NCBI GenBank assembly: GCA_963811595.1
Contig: CAWERW010000008.1
Coordinates: 496,001-560,000, forward strand
Length of the DNA: 64,000 nucleotides
Direction of reading: 5' to 3'
From: DASQFQ01 sp963811595
Lineage (GTDB): Bacteria > Actinomycetota > Thermoleophilia > Solirubrobacterales > Solirubrobacteraceae
This document shows positions 1 to 7,857 of the stretch, in pieces (position 1 is the first letter of the stretch; each line of letters starts with the position of its first letter). The notes beneath the pieces are model-generated. The model saw nothing but the letters and a program-made list of their open reading frames with translations, did not search any database and was not told where the DNA came from. A program made the position numbers and the translations under genes.

Positions 1-2
1 TG

Positions 3-932
3 CGACGGGCGGTCGAGGCCGACCCGCGCTGGGTGCTCGCCGCGGTCGGCTTCGAGATCATCTCGTTCGCCGGCTACATCGCGTTGCTGTGGATGGTCGG
101 CGAGCGCGCGACTCCCCGGATGAACCTGCGCGCGAGCGCCCAGGTGACGCTGGCCGGCGCCGCGGTCACCCGCCTGCTCCCCACGGGCGGCGCCGGCGGC
201 GTCGCGCTCACGCTGTGGGCGTTCCGCCGCACCGGGCTCGAGCCGCGCGAGGCCACGCGCACGCTGCTGACCTTCCTCGTCCTGCTCTACGCGGTCTTCC
301 TGCTCGCGATCGCCGTCGCCGGCGGCCTGCTCGCCGTCGGGCTCGGCGGCGAGGGCGGCCACGTGGCGGTCGCCGCGGTCGCCGCCGGCGGCGCCACGCT
401 CGCCATGACGCTGGCCGTCGCCGCCGGGTTCGCGCCGGTGCGCTCGCACGCCGGCCGCTTCGGCCGCGCCGCGGAGACGCTCGGCCACGGCGTGCGCGAC
501 GCGCTCGCGTTCCTGCGCGGCGCCGACGGCCGCCTGCTCGGCGCGCCGGTCTGGTGGGCGTTCGACGCGGCGGTGCTCTACGGGATGCTCAACGCGTTCG
601 GCGCGCCGCCCGCGATCACCGTCGTGGTGCTCGGCTACTTCGTCGGCATGGTCGCCAACACGATCCCGCTGCCCGGCGCGGTCAGCGGCGGAATGGTCGG
701 CGTGCTGCTGGCGTTCGGCGTCGAGGCCGACCTCGCGCTCGCGTCGGTGCTCTCCTACCGCGCGCTCGCGATCTGGCTCCCCGCCCCCGTCGGCCTCGCC
801 GCGCTCGGCGGGCTGCGCAAGACGGTGGCGCGCTGGGGCGCGGAGGAGCTCCCCGCTCCCGCGGCCGCCGCGCCCGCCTCCGCCCCGGCTCGTCCCACCT
901 GGATGCCGGAGCCCGCCCTCCAGGCCGCATGA
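3..932 (+). CDS. UPF0104/YbhN-type integral membrane protein, 5' end outside the window
   Basis: The reading frame is already open at the first complete codon and runs on as Arg-Arg-Ala-Val-Glu-Ala, so the start lies upstream of the window; an internal GTG at 33 is not the likely start. The protein is a chain of hydrophobic helices. It contains the short motif IPLPGAVSGG near residue 220 of the visible part, which resembles the conserved Pro/Gly-rich loop of the lysylphosphatidylglycerol-synthase transmembrane family (UPF0104, YbhN). Members without the catalytic domain are membrane proteins of uncertain role, proposed to move lipids. The hydrophilic Ala/Pro tail is unusual but simple. Its stop overlaps the next start (ATGA), so the DedA gene is probably co-translated. 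Confidence 0.75.
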   Translation, partial: RRAVEADPRWVLAAVGFEIISFAGYIALLWMVGERATPRMNLRASAQVTLAGAAVTRLLPTGGAGGVALTLWAFRRTGLEPREATRTLLTFLVLLYAVFLLAIAVAGGLLAVGLGGEGGHVAVAAVAAGGATLAMTLAVAAGFAPVRSHAGRFGRAAETLGHGVRDALAFLRGADGRLLGAPVWWAFDAAVLYGMLNAFGAPPAITVVVLGYFVGMVANTIPLPGAVSGGMVGVLLAFGVEADLALASVLSYRALAIWLPAPVGLAALGGLRKTVARWGAEELPAPAAAAPASAPARPTWMPEPALQAA

Positions 933-1663
933 GCTTCGCGCCCGCGCCCGCGGAGCGCGGCGGCCACCGCGCCGCGCTGCTCGGTCTCGGGGTGCTCGGC
1001 GCCGCGCTGTTCACGCTCGTCCAGGCGGGCGTCGTCTCGCCGCCCGACCTCGAGGGCGCGCTGACCGACCTCTCCGACACGCTCGGGGCCTGGACCTACG
1101 CGCTCGTCGGCGGGCTCGCCTTCCTCGAGACCGGCGCGTTCGTCGGCCTCGTCGCCCCGGGCGAGACCGCGGTCGTGCTCGGCGGCGTCGTCGCGGCCGA
1201 GGGCGGCGTCGACCTGCGGCTCATGCTCGCGATCACCTGGATCGCGGCCGCGCTCGGCGACCTCGTCAGCTTCTGGCTCGGGCGGCGGCTCGGGCGCCGC
1301 TTCCTCGTCGCCCACGGCCCGCGCATCGGCGTCACCGCGCCGCGGCTCGAGCGGGTCGAGGAGTTCTTCGACCGCCACGGCGGCAAGGCGATCCTGATCG
1401 GGCGCTTCGTCGGGCTCGTGCGCGCGGTCGCGCCGTTCCTCGCCGGCGCGTCCGGCATGCGCCTGCGCGCCTTCCTCCCGTGGTCGCTGCTGGGCACCGC
1501 GGCATGGGCCGCGACGTTCACGCTCGCGGGCTACGCGTTCCACGATTCGTTCAGCGCCGCGGCCGGGCACCTCACCCACGCCGCGTTCGCGATCGCGCTG
1601 ATCGCCGCCGGCGTCTTTCTGTGGCGCGCGCGCCGGCGGCCGCGGTTTGCTCAAGATCGTTGA
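929..1663 (+). CDS. DedA family membrane protein
   Basis: A 244-residue multi-pass protein. ATG at 929 is chosen because it overlaps the upstream stop in an ATGA arrangement; the open frame extends further upstream but there has no membrane-protein character. The DedA signature is present: a FLETG segment followed by VAPGET (near residues 65-80), then GRFVGLVRAVAPFLAG (near 155-170) with the family's basic residues in the re-entrant loop, and a final aromatic/hydrophobic helix. DedA proteins are polyprenyl- or phospho-lipid flippases/transporters of the inner membrane. Being next to an UPF0104 protein, also linked to lipids, supports a lipid-handling pair; that functional link is inference. 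Confidence 0.85.
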   Translation: MSFAPAPAERGGHRAALLGLGVLGAALFTLVQAGVVSPPDLEGALTDLSDTLGAWTYALVGGLAFLETGAFVGLVAPGETAVVLGGVVAAEGGVDLRLMLAITWIAAALGDLVSFWLGRRLGRRFLVAHGPRIGVTAPRLERVEEFFDRHGGKAILIGRFVGLVRAVAPFLAGASGMRLRAFLPWSLLGTAAWAATFTLAGYAFHDSFSAAAGHLTHAAFAIALIAAGVFLWRARRRPRFAQDR

Positions 1664-1692
1664 GCGGTCGCCGGGCGCGCCGCAGCGGGTTT

Positions 1693-1710
1693 CCTGAACC
1701 GCGATTCAGG
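1693..1710. terminator. stem-loop 30 bases after the DedA gene
   Basis: A perfect inverted repeat, CCTGAA and TTCAGG separated by six bases, lies just past the DedA stop. There is no T-run, so it is only a possible terminator or mRNA end. It could equally be a protein site belonging to the AT-richer upstream region of the next gene. Confidence 0.35.
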
Positions 1711-1755
1711 CGCGAAGCCATGCATAGTGCGAAGTCCGGACAAAACCCAACGCTA

Positions 1756-1770
1756 CTGACGTGTCGTCAG
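1756..1770. promoter_or_regulatory. inverted repeat upstream of the first ArsR-like regulator
   Basis: CTGACG and CGTCAG form a perfect inverted repeat with a three-base centre inside a clearly AT-richer 250-base intergenic stretch (1664-1918). The rest of this stretch contains no gene I can support. The repeat may be an operator for the regulator starting at 1919, but nothing in the sequence names the binding protein. Confidence 0.3.
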
Positions 1771-1918
1771 CCTGAATAGTAAAACTTCCCAAAGCGCACG
1801 AGTCTGTAAACCGGTCGCAAATGGCGTAACTGTGCGGGTGCTCGTGCCGCCCGCGCCTGGGTATAGAGTATCCCCTGACCGCGCAAAAACCACTTCGCGA
1901 TTGCGAGCCTCACCAAAC

Positions 1919-2509
1919 ATGCCACCGTCACGGACGACATCACGCCAGCTCGACGAGCGCCTAGCCAAGGCGCTGTCCCACCCGCTCCGACAGAAGATCC
2001 TCCAGCGCCTCAACGAAGGCGGGATCAAGAGCCCGAACGAGCTGTCACGCGAGCTCGGCGATCCGCTCGGCAACGTCAGCTACCACGTGCGCATCCTGCG
2101 CGAGCTCGACTGCGTCGAGCTCGTCCGCACCGAGCAGCGCCGCGGGGCGCTCGAGCACTACTACCGCGCCACCGCGCAGCCGTGGCTCGACGACAACCAG
2201 TGGGCGCGCCTGCCCGCGGCGTTCCGCCGCAAGACGCACGGCCGCACGCTCTCGGAGCTCCTCGAGGCGGCCTCGTCCGCCAGTCAGACCGGCGGCTTCG
2301 ACCACCCCGAGGTCACGCTCACGCACGTCGCGCTCGAGCTGGACGAGCAGGGCTGGACGGACGTCGTCAAGCTGCTCAACGACACGGCCGACGCAGCCCT
2401 GAAGGTCCAGGCCGAGAGCCAGAAGCGGCAGGCCAAGGCCAATTCGGACGGCGAACTGCTCCGCACCGAGCTCGGCCTCGTGCACTTCCGGCAGGCGGCG
2501 TCAGCCTAA
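1919..2509 (+). CDS. ArsR-like winged-helix transcriptional regulator
   Basis: A 196-residue protein beginning MPPSRTTSRQLDERLAKALS. An ArsR-type winged helix fills residues about 10-90, with the characteristic ALSHPLRQKIL helix and a recognition segment PLGNVSYHVRILREL. The rest is a helical C-terminal region ending in a charged tail. ATG 1919 is preferred over an in-frame GTG at 1832 because residues encoded before 1919 look non-coding. No metal-binding cysteine pair of classical ArsR sensors is visible, so the signal is unknown. It is a clear paralogue of the regulator at 3824-4474: same HPLR, SYHVR/AYHVR and EHYYR/EHHYR positions and a shared AGGFD/TGGFD motif in the C-terminal half. Confidence 0.8.
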   Translation: MPPSRTTSRQLDERLAKALSHPLRQKILQRLNEGGIKSPNELSRELGDPLGNVSYHVRILRELDCVELVRTEQRRGALEHYYRATAQPWLDDNQWARLPAAFRRKTHGRTLSELLEAASSASQTGGFDHPEVTLTHVALELDEQGWTDVVKLLNDTADAALKVQAESQKRQAKANSDGELLRTELGLVHFRQAASA

Positions 2510-2519
2510 GGGCGCCAGA

Positions 2520-3311
2520 TCATTCCGCCCTCCCTTCGGCTCTCACGATGAAGACGGCCTTGCCGTGGAGCTCCTCGTCGAGCTCCGCGTCGAGGATCGC
2601 GCCCGGGCGCTGACCGAGCACGGCCGCCAGCTCGAGCCCGGCGTCCTCCACCAGCTCCACCAGCTCCTCGATCGGGTGATGCCGATGGCGCTGCCGGCTC
2701 TCCGAGCGCCGCCAGCGCCCGTCGTCCTCGCGCGCGAAGACATCGATCACGACCTCGGCCTCGCCGCCGGGCTCCGACAGCTCGGCGAGAGCGCCGCGCC
2801 AGCGCAGCAGCAGGTCATCGTCCTCGACCACGACGTCGGGAACGTCGCGGTAGGCGGCGAGCGTGTTGACGTCGAACACGAGCAGCCCGCCCGGAGCGAG
2901 GTTCTCGCGCATCGACGCGAGCGCGTCGGCGACCTCGTCGGCGCTCAGAAGATGGTTGATCGCATCATCGATGCACGTGATGAGGTCGAAGCCGCCGAAC
3001 ACGGGGAGCCGGCGCATGTCTGCGACGTGCACGTCCGCGTGCGGACCAGCTTTCTCGCGCGCGAGCGCGACCATCTCGGGAGAGATGTCGCACGCGGTGA
3101 CCTCGAAGCCGCGTTCGAGCAGGGGCAGGAAGCTCTTGCCGGTCCCGCAGCCGACGTCGAGGACGCGACGCCCGCGCAGCCCGAACCGGCGCGCCGCACG
3201 CTCGATGGCCGCCAGCCACGGCCCGTAGGCGTACTCGGCCGTGAGTAGGTCGTAGGCGGGGGCGAGGACGGCGTACGCGCGGGTCGCATCGGACTCGATG
3301 GTGAGGGGCAT
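2520..3311 (-). CDS. class I SAM-dependent methyltransferase
   Basis: A 263-residue Rossmann-fold methyltransferase. Motif I is VLDVGCGTGKS near residue 50, followed by an acidic residue at the end of strand 2 (CDISPEM), the motif IV region DLITCIDDAINHL, and an LAPGGLLVFDVNT post-III motif. The start is ATG at 3311, preceded by AAGAGGG; an in-frame extension to 3401 lacks support. The substrate cannot be read from the sequence. It diverges from the ECF sigma gene at 3366 across 54 bases, so the two may share control, and it converges on the regulator ending at 2509 with only ten bases between. Confidence 0.8.
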   Translation of the reverse strand: MPLTIESDATRAYAVLAPAYDLLTAEYAYGPWLAAIERAARRFGLRGRRVLDVGCGTGKSFLPLLERGFEVTACDISPEMVALAREKAGPHADVHVADMRRLPVFGGFDLITCIDDAINHLLSADEVADALASMRENLAPGGLLVFDVNTLAAYRDVPDVVVEDDDLLLRWRGALAELSEPGGEAEVVIDVFAREDDGRWRRSESRQRHRHHPIEELVELVEDAGLELAAVLGQRPGAILDAELDEELHGKAVFIVRAEGRAE

Positions 3312-3365
3312 GGTTGGTAGACCCTCTTGACCACTCAGTTCGTTACAGCGTTGGCGAGGTGACCT

Positions 3366-3827
3366 TTGGCCGAATGGAATTGGACCCTCGTCCGGGCGCA
3401 ATGCCTGCGTGAGGCGCGCGGCATCCTGGGCTCGACATTGACAGCGGAGGACGCGGCGCAGGAGGCCGCCGTGCGTGCATGGCGGCGGAGGGACAGCTGT
3501 CTGACACCCGAGCGGCCGGCGCCCTGGATCTCGCGCATCGCGCGCAACGAGGCGCTGCGGCTCTCGGGTCCAATATCCGTCGAGCCGCTTGAGGAGAGCG
3601 AACTGCCCGCCGAAGACTCACACGAGGACGCGGTGGTCGGGAAAGCCGATATCGCGCGCGCCATCGAGACGCTGCCGGGCATCGATCGCTCGCTCGTACG
3701 GGGCCGCTTCTTCGACGATCTGGACTATCGGCAGCTCGGGATTCTGCTCGACATTTCCGAGGGGACGGCTAGGGTTCGCCTCCATCGGGCACTGGGGCGC
3801 CTTAGGGAGGCATTGGTAGAGACATGA
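3366..3827 (+). CDS. ECF-type RNA polymerase sigma factor
   Basis: A 153-residue small sigma-70. Region 2 is recognisable in TAEDAAQEAAVRAWRR (residues 26-41), the linker is acidic, and region 4 has LPGIDRSLVRGRFFDDLDYRQ followed by a helix-turn-helix (ISEGTARVRLHRALGRLRE). The start is a TTG at 3366 with GAGGTG four bases before it; the frame is closed by a stop at 3360 and no ATG is available. Region 2 is slightly shorter than usual. Its stop overlaps the ATG of an ArsR-like regulator (ATGA at 3824), so a DNA-binding regulator rather than a typical membrane anti-sigma factor is its translational partner. Confidence 0.8.
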   Translation: MAEWNWTLVRAQCLREARGILGSTLTAEDAAQEAAVRAWRRRDSCLTPERPAPWISRIARNEALRLSGPISVEPLEESELPAEDSHEDAVVGKADIARAIETLPGIDRSLVRGRFFDDLDYRQLGILLDISEGTARVRLHRALGRLREALVET

Positions 3828-4474
3828 AACCGATCACGAACATCGACGATCCGCGCTACGTGAAGGCCATGAGCCATCCGCTGCGTGTCCGCATCCTCGC
3901 GATGCTGGACGAGCGCACGGCGAGCCCGGTCGAGCTGGCGGGCTGGCTCGGCGCGAGCCTCGGCACGGTCGCGTACCACGTGCGCACGCTCGAGCGCATC
4001 GGGCTGGTCGAGCTCGTCCACGAGACGCGCGTGCGGGGCGCCGTCGAGCACCACTACCGGTCGTGCGCGCGCCCGACGGTGACCGACGAGGCGTGGGCCG
4101 CCGCGCCGGCGATCGCCAAGCAGGCCGCCGTCTCCTCGTCGCTGCAGACGATCGACGCCTACGCGCGCGCCGCGAGCGCCGCGGGCGGGTTCGACAGCGG
4201 CAATGCGCACCTCACCCGTACCGCGGTCACGCTCGACGCCCGCGGCTGGAGCGAGCTGTCGCGCGCATGCGTGCGCCTGCTCTCCCAGATCGACCGCATC
4301 GAGGAGTCCGCCAAGGAGCGCATCCAGCTCAACCCGCACAGCGGCGAGACCCACGACGTGGCGCTCGTGATGATGCTGTTCGAGGCCGCCCGGCTCGCCG
4401 TCGAGAACGCCGACGACCCGGCCGTCGCGACGCGGCGCCGCCACCGGCGCCCGGTCGCGGCGAAGCAGGACTAG
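3824..4474 (+). CDS. ArsR-like winged-helix regulator coupled to an ECF sigma gene
   Basis: A 216-residue regulator with an N-terminal winged helix (MSHPLRVRILAML at residues 16-28, then SLGTVAYHVRTLERIGLVEL at 45-64) and an all-helical C-terminal half ending in a basic tail. It is paralogous to the protein at 1919-2509. The ATGA overlap with the sigma gene implies translational coupling and a shared message. Whether it represses the operon, acts on the sigma factor, or has separate targets is not visible. Its 3' end shares a CTAG with the convergent gene at 4471. Confidence 0.8.
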   Translation: MKPITNIDDPRYVKAMSHPLRVRILAMLDERTASPVELAGWLGASLGTVAYHVRTLERIGLVELVHETRVRGAVEHHYRSCARPTVTDEAWAAAPAIAKQAAVSSSLQTIDAYARAASAAGGFDSGNAHLTRTAVTLDARGWSELSRACVRLLSQIDRIEESAKERIQLNPHSGETHDVALVMMLFEAARLAVENADDPAVATRRRHRRPVAAKQD

Positions 4475-4650
4475 GCGCTGCGCCGCGCGGACAGCGCGGT
4501 GACCACGAGGAAGACGAGCGCGGTCGTCGTCGCGAAGAGCGCGATGCTGACCGCGTCGCCGACCTCGGAGGGCGGGACGATGATCTGCCGGATGGCGTTG
4601 ATGGCGGCCGCCGGGACGACGTAGGCCCACCAGGGTGCGAGATGTCTCAT
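4471..4650 (-). CDS. small two-helix membrane protein
   Basis: A 59-residue protein beginning MRHLAPWWAYVVPAAAINAI. It has two hydrophobic stretches, residues about 8-25 and 34-54, and ends in SARRSA. The ATG at 4650 overlaps the stop of the upstream membrane protein (ATGA), so it is the second gene of a two-gene unit controlled by the promoter at about 5200. I do not recognise a family. It may form a complex with its larger neighbour. Confidence 0.65.
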   Translation of the reverse strand: MRHLAPWWAYVVPAAAINAIRQIIVPPSEVGDAVSIALFATTTALVFLVVTALSARRSA

Positions 4651-5195
4651 GCTCGCCGGCCTTTCGGGGAGTGTGCGACCGCGGCCCACACGGGCCCGGC
4701 CAGGAACCAGATGACGGAGATGACGCCGAGCTGCGCGAACCAGCCGCCGCCCTCCCACAGCGCCCGGGTCTGCTCCGGGTCGCCGGCGATGAGGACGAGC
4801 GCGCCGAGCGCGGCGGCGGCGATCGCCGACGCCAGCAGGGCGCGGGCCCACAGGCGCAGCTCGTGCGCGAGCTTGTCGCGCGGCGGCGCCGGCGCGGGTG
4901 CAACCGCGGTGCCGTAGCGGCGGGCGAACCGCCGGTCGGCGTCGCGGACGAGGCTCGGGCCGAAGACGACGCTGAAGCCGAGGTAGACCGCGGCGAGGCC
5001 GTGGGTGGCGTCGGCCTCCGTGCCGCGCGCGAGGTCGGCGCCGGTGACGACGAGCAGCACCGCGTCGGCGAGCGGCACGCCGATCAGCAGCAGCCCGCCG
5101 AGGCGCGGCCGCCCGAACGCGTAGCGCGCCGTGAGGCCGCCGAGCAGCAGCACCCAGAAGCCGACCTCGCAGATGAGGATGGCGATGGCGATCAC
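4647..5195 (-). CDS. multi-pass membrane protein divergent from a TetR regulator
   Basis: A 182-residue protein with about five hydrophobic segments (residues 1-20, 30-52, 62-80, 112-135, 150-172). It carries a basic cytoplasmic loop with ARRYG and a HELRLWARALLA amphipathic segment. Start is GTG at 5195; no ATG is available upstream. It resembles small uncharacterised integral membrane proteins often found beside TetR regulators, and I cannot assign a substrate. A perfect TetR-type operator at 5210-5229 sits directly before its start, so it is very probably the target of the regulator at 5241. Confidence 0.7.
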   Translation of the reverse strand: MIAIAILICEVGFWVLLLGGLTARYAFGRPRLGGLLLIGVPLADAVLLVVTGADLARGTEADATHGLAAVYLGFSVVFGPSLVRDADRRFARRYGTAVAPAPAPPRDKLAHELRLWARALLASAIAAAALGALVLIAGDPEQTRALWEGGGWFAQLGVISVIWFLAGPVWAAVAHSPKGRRA

Positions 5196-5209
5196 TGTGC
5201 GGCCTTGGT

Positions 5210-5229
5210 TTCCATACGGTCGTATGGAA
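5210..5229. promoter_or_regulatory. TetR-type operator between divergent genes
   Basis: TTCCATACG and CGTATGGAA are perfect 9-bp inverted arms separated by GT. The site lies between the GTG start at 5195 (minus strand) and the ATG at 5241 (plus strand). An AATACT hexamer at 5228-5233, seven bases before the TetR start, overlaps the right arm. Position, symmetry and length fit a TetR autoregulatory operator that controls both genes. Confidence 0.8.
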
Positions 5230-5240
5230 TACTAGCACGC

Positions 5241-5810
5241 ATGCCCCGCCCGGCCGTGATCTCGCGCGACGACCTGACCGACGCCCTGATCGGCGTCGTG
5301 GTCGAGCGCGGGCTGGAGGCCGTGAGCATCCGCACCGTGGCGGCCGCGGCCGGCGTCTCGATCGGCGCGGTCCAGTACCACTTCGCGACCAAGGACGACC
5401 TGCTGCTGGCGGCCTACGAGCGCGCCGTCGACCAGGTCGCGCTGCGCGCCCGCGACATCGCCGCCGGCGCGCCCTCGCCGCGCGTCTACGTCCGCTCGCT
5501 GCTGCGCGAGCTGCTCCCGCTCGACGAGCGCCGCGAGGCCGAGCTGCGGGTCGCGCTCGCGTTCAGCACGCGCTCCGTCAACAGCCCGCGCCTGACGGAG
5601 CTCTACACCGCGGGCTACCGCGCGCTGCGCGAAGTCGTGACGGGCGCGCTGCGCGAGGCCGGCACGAGCGACCACCCGGAGCGCGACGCCGTGGAGGCGA
5701 TCGCCGTCGCCGACGGCCTCGCGTGGCACCTGCTGTGCGCGCCCTCGGGACTCACCGCCGACGACGCCGAGGCCGCGCTCGACGCGCATCTGGACCGGCT
5801 GCTGCCCTGA
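5241..5810 (+). CDS. TetR family transcriptional regulator
   Basis: A 189-residue regulator. The N-terminal helix-turn-helix spans residues about 8-55, with VSIRTVAAAAGVSIGAVQYHF as the DNA-binding core, followed by a helical ligand domain ending in ALDAHLDRLLP. ATG 5241 is chosen because it directly follows the operator/promoter; longer in-frame extension would run through the operator. It diverges from the membrane-protein pair 4647-5195 and 4471-4650. The likely role is ligand-responsive repression of that pair and of itself; the ligand is unknown. Confidence 0.85.
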   Translation: MPRPAVISRDDLTDALIGVVVERGLEAVSIRTVAAAAGVSIGAVQYHFATKDDLLLAAYERAVDQVALRARDIAAGAPSPRVYVRSLLRELLPLDERREAELRVALAFSTRSVNSPRLTELYTAGYRALREVVTGALREAGTSDHPERDAVEAIAVADGLAWHLLCAPSGLTADDAEAALDAHLDRLLP

Positions 5811-5812
5811 GG

Positions 5813-7168
5813 TCAGGCATGCGGCAGGCTGACCTCGACGCCGAGGCCGCCGCGGCTCGACTCGCCGAGCTGCAGCTCGCCGCCGTGCAGCGCCGCCTGC
5901 TGGGCGACGATCGCGAGGCCGAGACCGGTGCCCTCGGGCCCGGCGGCCTTGCCGCGGGCGAACGGCTCGAGCAGCCGCTCGCGCTCCTCGGGCGGGATGC
6001 CGGGGCCGTCGTCCTCGATGCGGACGATGAGCCGGCCGTCCTCGCGCTCGAGCCCGACGCCGACGCTCCCGCCCGGGCGGCCGTGCAGGGCGGCGTTGTC
6101 GAGCAGGTTGTCGACGAGCAGGCGCAGGCCGCCCTCCCAGCCGTCGACCGTGCCCTCGTCCACCCGCCCGGCCAGCTCGTACTGGACCCCGGGGTGGCGC
6201 TTGCGCGCGGCGTGGACCGCGGCGTCGAGGACGTCGCCGAGCTCGACCGGCTCGCGCGGGAGGCTGTCGGCCGCCTCGCCGCGTGCGAGCGCCTGCAGGC
6301 CCTCCAGCAGGTGGACCATGCGGTCCTGCTCGGCGGTCATGTCGCGCACGAGCGCGTCGCGCTGCTCGCGCGGCAGGTCGGGGTTGCGGGCGAGCGTGTC
6401 GAGCTGGGCGCGCAGCGCGGTCAGCGGCGTGCGCAGCTCGTGACCGGCGTCGGCGGCGAAGCGCCGCGTCGCCTCGAGCGCGCGCTCGGTCTGGGCGCTC
6501 GAGTCGCTCAGGCGGGCGAGCATCTCGTTGAGCGCGCCCGCCAGCTGGCGGACCTCGTCGGGCGCCCCCTGGTCGTCGGCGAGCGGAGTCGAGAGGTCCT
6601 CCGCGCCGCGGACGCGCGCGGCGCCGCCGCGCAGCCGCTCGAGCGGGCGCACCGCGAGCGTGGTCAGACCCCACGCCGCGAGCGCGGTCAGCGCGAGCGC
6701 GAACACACCGAGGAGGAGCACGAGCCGGCGGATGCGGTCGACCCGCTGGTCGACCGGCGCGAGCGAGCTGAGGATCTGCAGCCGCGTGTTGTCGATGTCC
6801 CCGACCGCGATCGTCAGCGAGCGCCAGGGCGAGCCGGCGATGTCGACCGTGTCGAAGCCCCCCTCCTCGGGCACGCCGGGCGGGTCGTCGGGGACGTCGC
6901 CGGCGTTCTGGACCCTGTCGCCCTGGGCGACCTGGACGAACGTGCCGCTGCCGCGCAGCAGCGTCTCGTTGCGGTTGCCGTGGCGGCCGTAGGCGTCGCC
7001 GCGGCGCAGGATCGACGCGGCGCGCTCGCGCAGGTCGGCGTCGACCTGGTTGCGCCCGTCGCGCTCGACGGCGGCGAGCAGCAGGCCGACCGCCAGCGCG
7101 CCGCAGACGGCGACCGCCGCGACCGCCGCGAGCGCGATCCGCGCGCGCAGGCTGCCGGGGAGCCTCAT
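5813..7168 (-). CDS. sensor histidine kinase (HAMP, HisKA, HATPase)
   Basis: A 451-residue membrane kinase. Transmembrane helices lie at residues about 10-33 and 148-171 and enclose an extracytoplasmic domain of about 115 residues. HAMP follows at 172-225, then the dimerisation/phospho-acceptor segment AGHELRTPL with His243. The ATP-binding domain has the N box DNLLDNA, G1 DDGPGIP and G2 GTGLGLAI. Start ATG 7168 overlaps the stop of the response regulator (ATGA). Order and domains match MprB/TcrY-like systems of actinobacteria. The upstream secreted repeat protein (7838-8692) is in the same transcription unit and may be its ligand or regulator, which is inference. Confidence 0.9.
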   Translation of the reverse strand: MRLPGSLRARIALAAVAAVAVCGALAVGLLLAAVERDGRNQVDADLRERAASILRRGDAYGRHGNRNETLLRGSGTFVQVAQGDRVQNAGDVPDDPPGVPEEGGFDTVDIAGSPWRSLTIAVGDIDNTRLQILSSLAPVDQRVDRIRRLVLLLGVFALALTALAAWGLTTLAVRPLERLRGGAARVRGAEDLSTPLADDQGAPDEVRQLAGALNEMLARLSDSSAQTERALEATRRFAADAGHELRTPLTALRAQLDTLARNPDLPREQRDALVRDMTAEQDRMVHLLEGLQALARGEAADSLPREPVELGDVLDAAVHAARKRHPGVQYELAGRVDEGTVDGWEGGLRLLVDNLLDNAALHGRPGGSVGVGLEREDGRLIVRIEDDGPGIPPEERERLLEPFARGKAAGPEGTGLGLAIVAQQAALHGGELQLGESSRGGLGVEVSLPHA

Positions 7169-7857
7169 GGCCGCAGCGCCCAGCCGACGCCACGCACGGT
7201 GTGCAGGATCCGCGGCTCGCCCCCGCCCTCGAGCTTGCGGCGCAGGTAGCCGACGAAGACGTCGACGACGTTCGTCTCGACGTCGGTCGTGTAGCCCCAC
7301 ACGAGCGAGAGCAGCTGGTCGCGACTCAGGACCTGGCCCGGGTGGCGCACGAACACGTCGAGCAGGTCGAACTCGCGGCGCGTGAGCCCGAGCTCGCGGC
7401 CGTTCCGGGTGGCGACGTGGCGGCGCGGATCGACGACGACGTCGCCCGCGACGTGCGGGCCGGCGCCCTCGGAGCCGTGGCGGCGCAGCAGGGCCTCGAG
7501 CCGCGCGGTCAGCTCGGCGATCGCGAACGGCTTGATCAGGTAGTCGTCGGCGCCGGCCTGCAGGCCGGCGACGCGGTCCTCGACCTCGTCGCGGGCGGAG
7601 AGCATGCAGACCGGTGTGTCGATGCCGTCGCTGCGCAGGCGCTTGACGACGGAGACGCCGTCGAGCCCGGGCATCATCACGTCGAGGACGATGACCGCCG
7701 GTGGCTTCTGCGCCACGGCGGCGAGCGCCTCGTGGCCGTCGGCGGCGGTCGCCACAGCGAAGCCCTCGAGGCGCAGGGCGCGCTCGAGGGCCTGCCGGAC
7801 GGTGTCCTCGTCGTCGACGACGAGGACGAGCGGATCGCTACGGACCACGCCTCCCAT
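7165..7857 (-). CDS. OmpR-family response regulator
   Basis: A 230-residue two-domain regulator. The receiver domain (residues 8-122) has the acidic pair at VVDDED, phospho-acceptor Asp59 in VLDVMMPG, and Lys109 in LIKPF. The winged-helix output domain (about 135-228) ends RILHTVRGVGWALRP, typical of the family. ATG 7857 is the natural start; its coding region overlaps the preceding secreted-protein gene by 20 bases and the following kinase gene by four, a tight operon. It is the cognate partner of the kinase at 5813-7168. Confidence 0.92.
   Translation of the reverse strand: MGGVVRSDPLVLVVDDEDTVRQALERALRLEGFAVATAADGHEALAAVAQKPPAVIVLDVMMPGLDGVSVVKRLRSDGIDTPVCMLSARDEVEDRVAGLQAGADDYLIKPFAIAELTARLEALLRRHGSEGAGPHVAGDVVVDPRRHVATRNGRELGLTRREFDLLDVFVRHPGQVLSRDQLLSLVWGYTTDVETNVVDVFVGYLRRKLEGGGEPRILHTVRGVGWALRP

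Noticed and set aside
1850..1880. GGGTATAGAGTATCCC as an operator or promoter
   Set aside because: Only the outer GGG/CCC pairs match; the inner bases do not pair, and no -35 sequence is at the right distance from TATAGA.
4635..5240. Long 5' extension of the TetR gene
   Set aside because: It runs antisense through the membrane-protein gene and across the operator; the residues have no family similarity. ATG 5241 gives the standard TetR N terminus.
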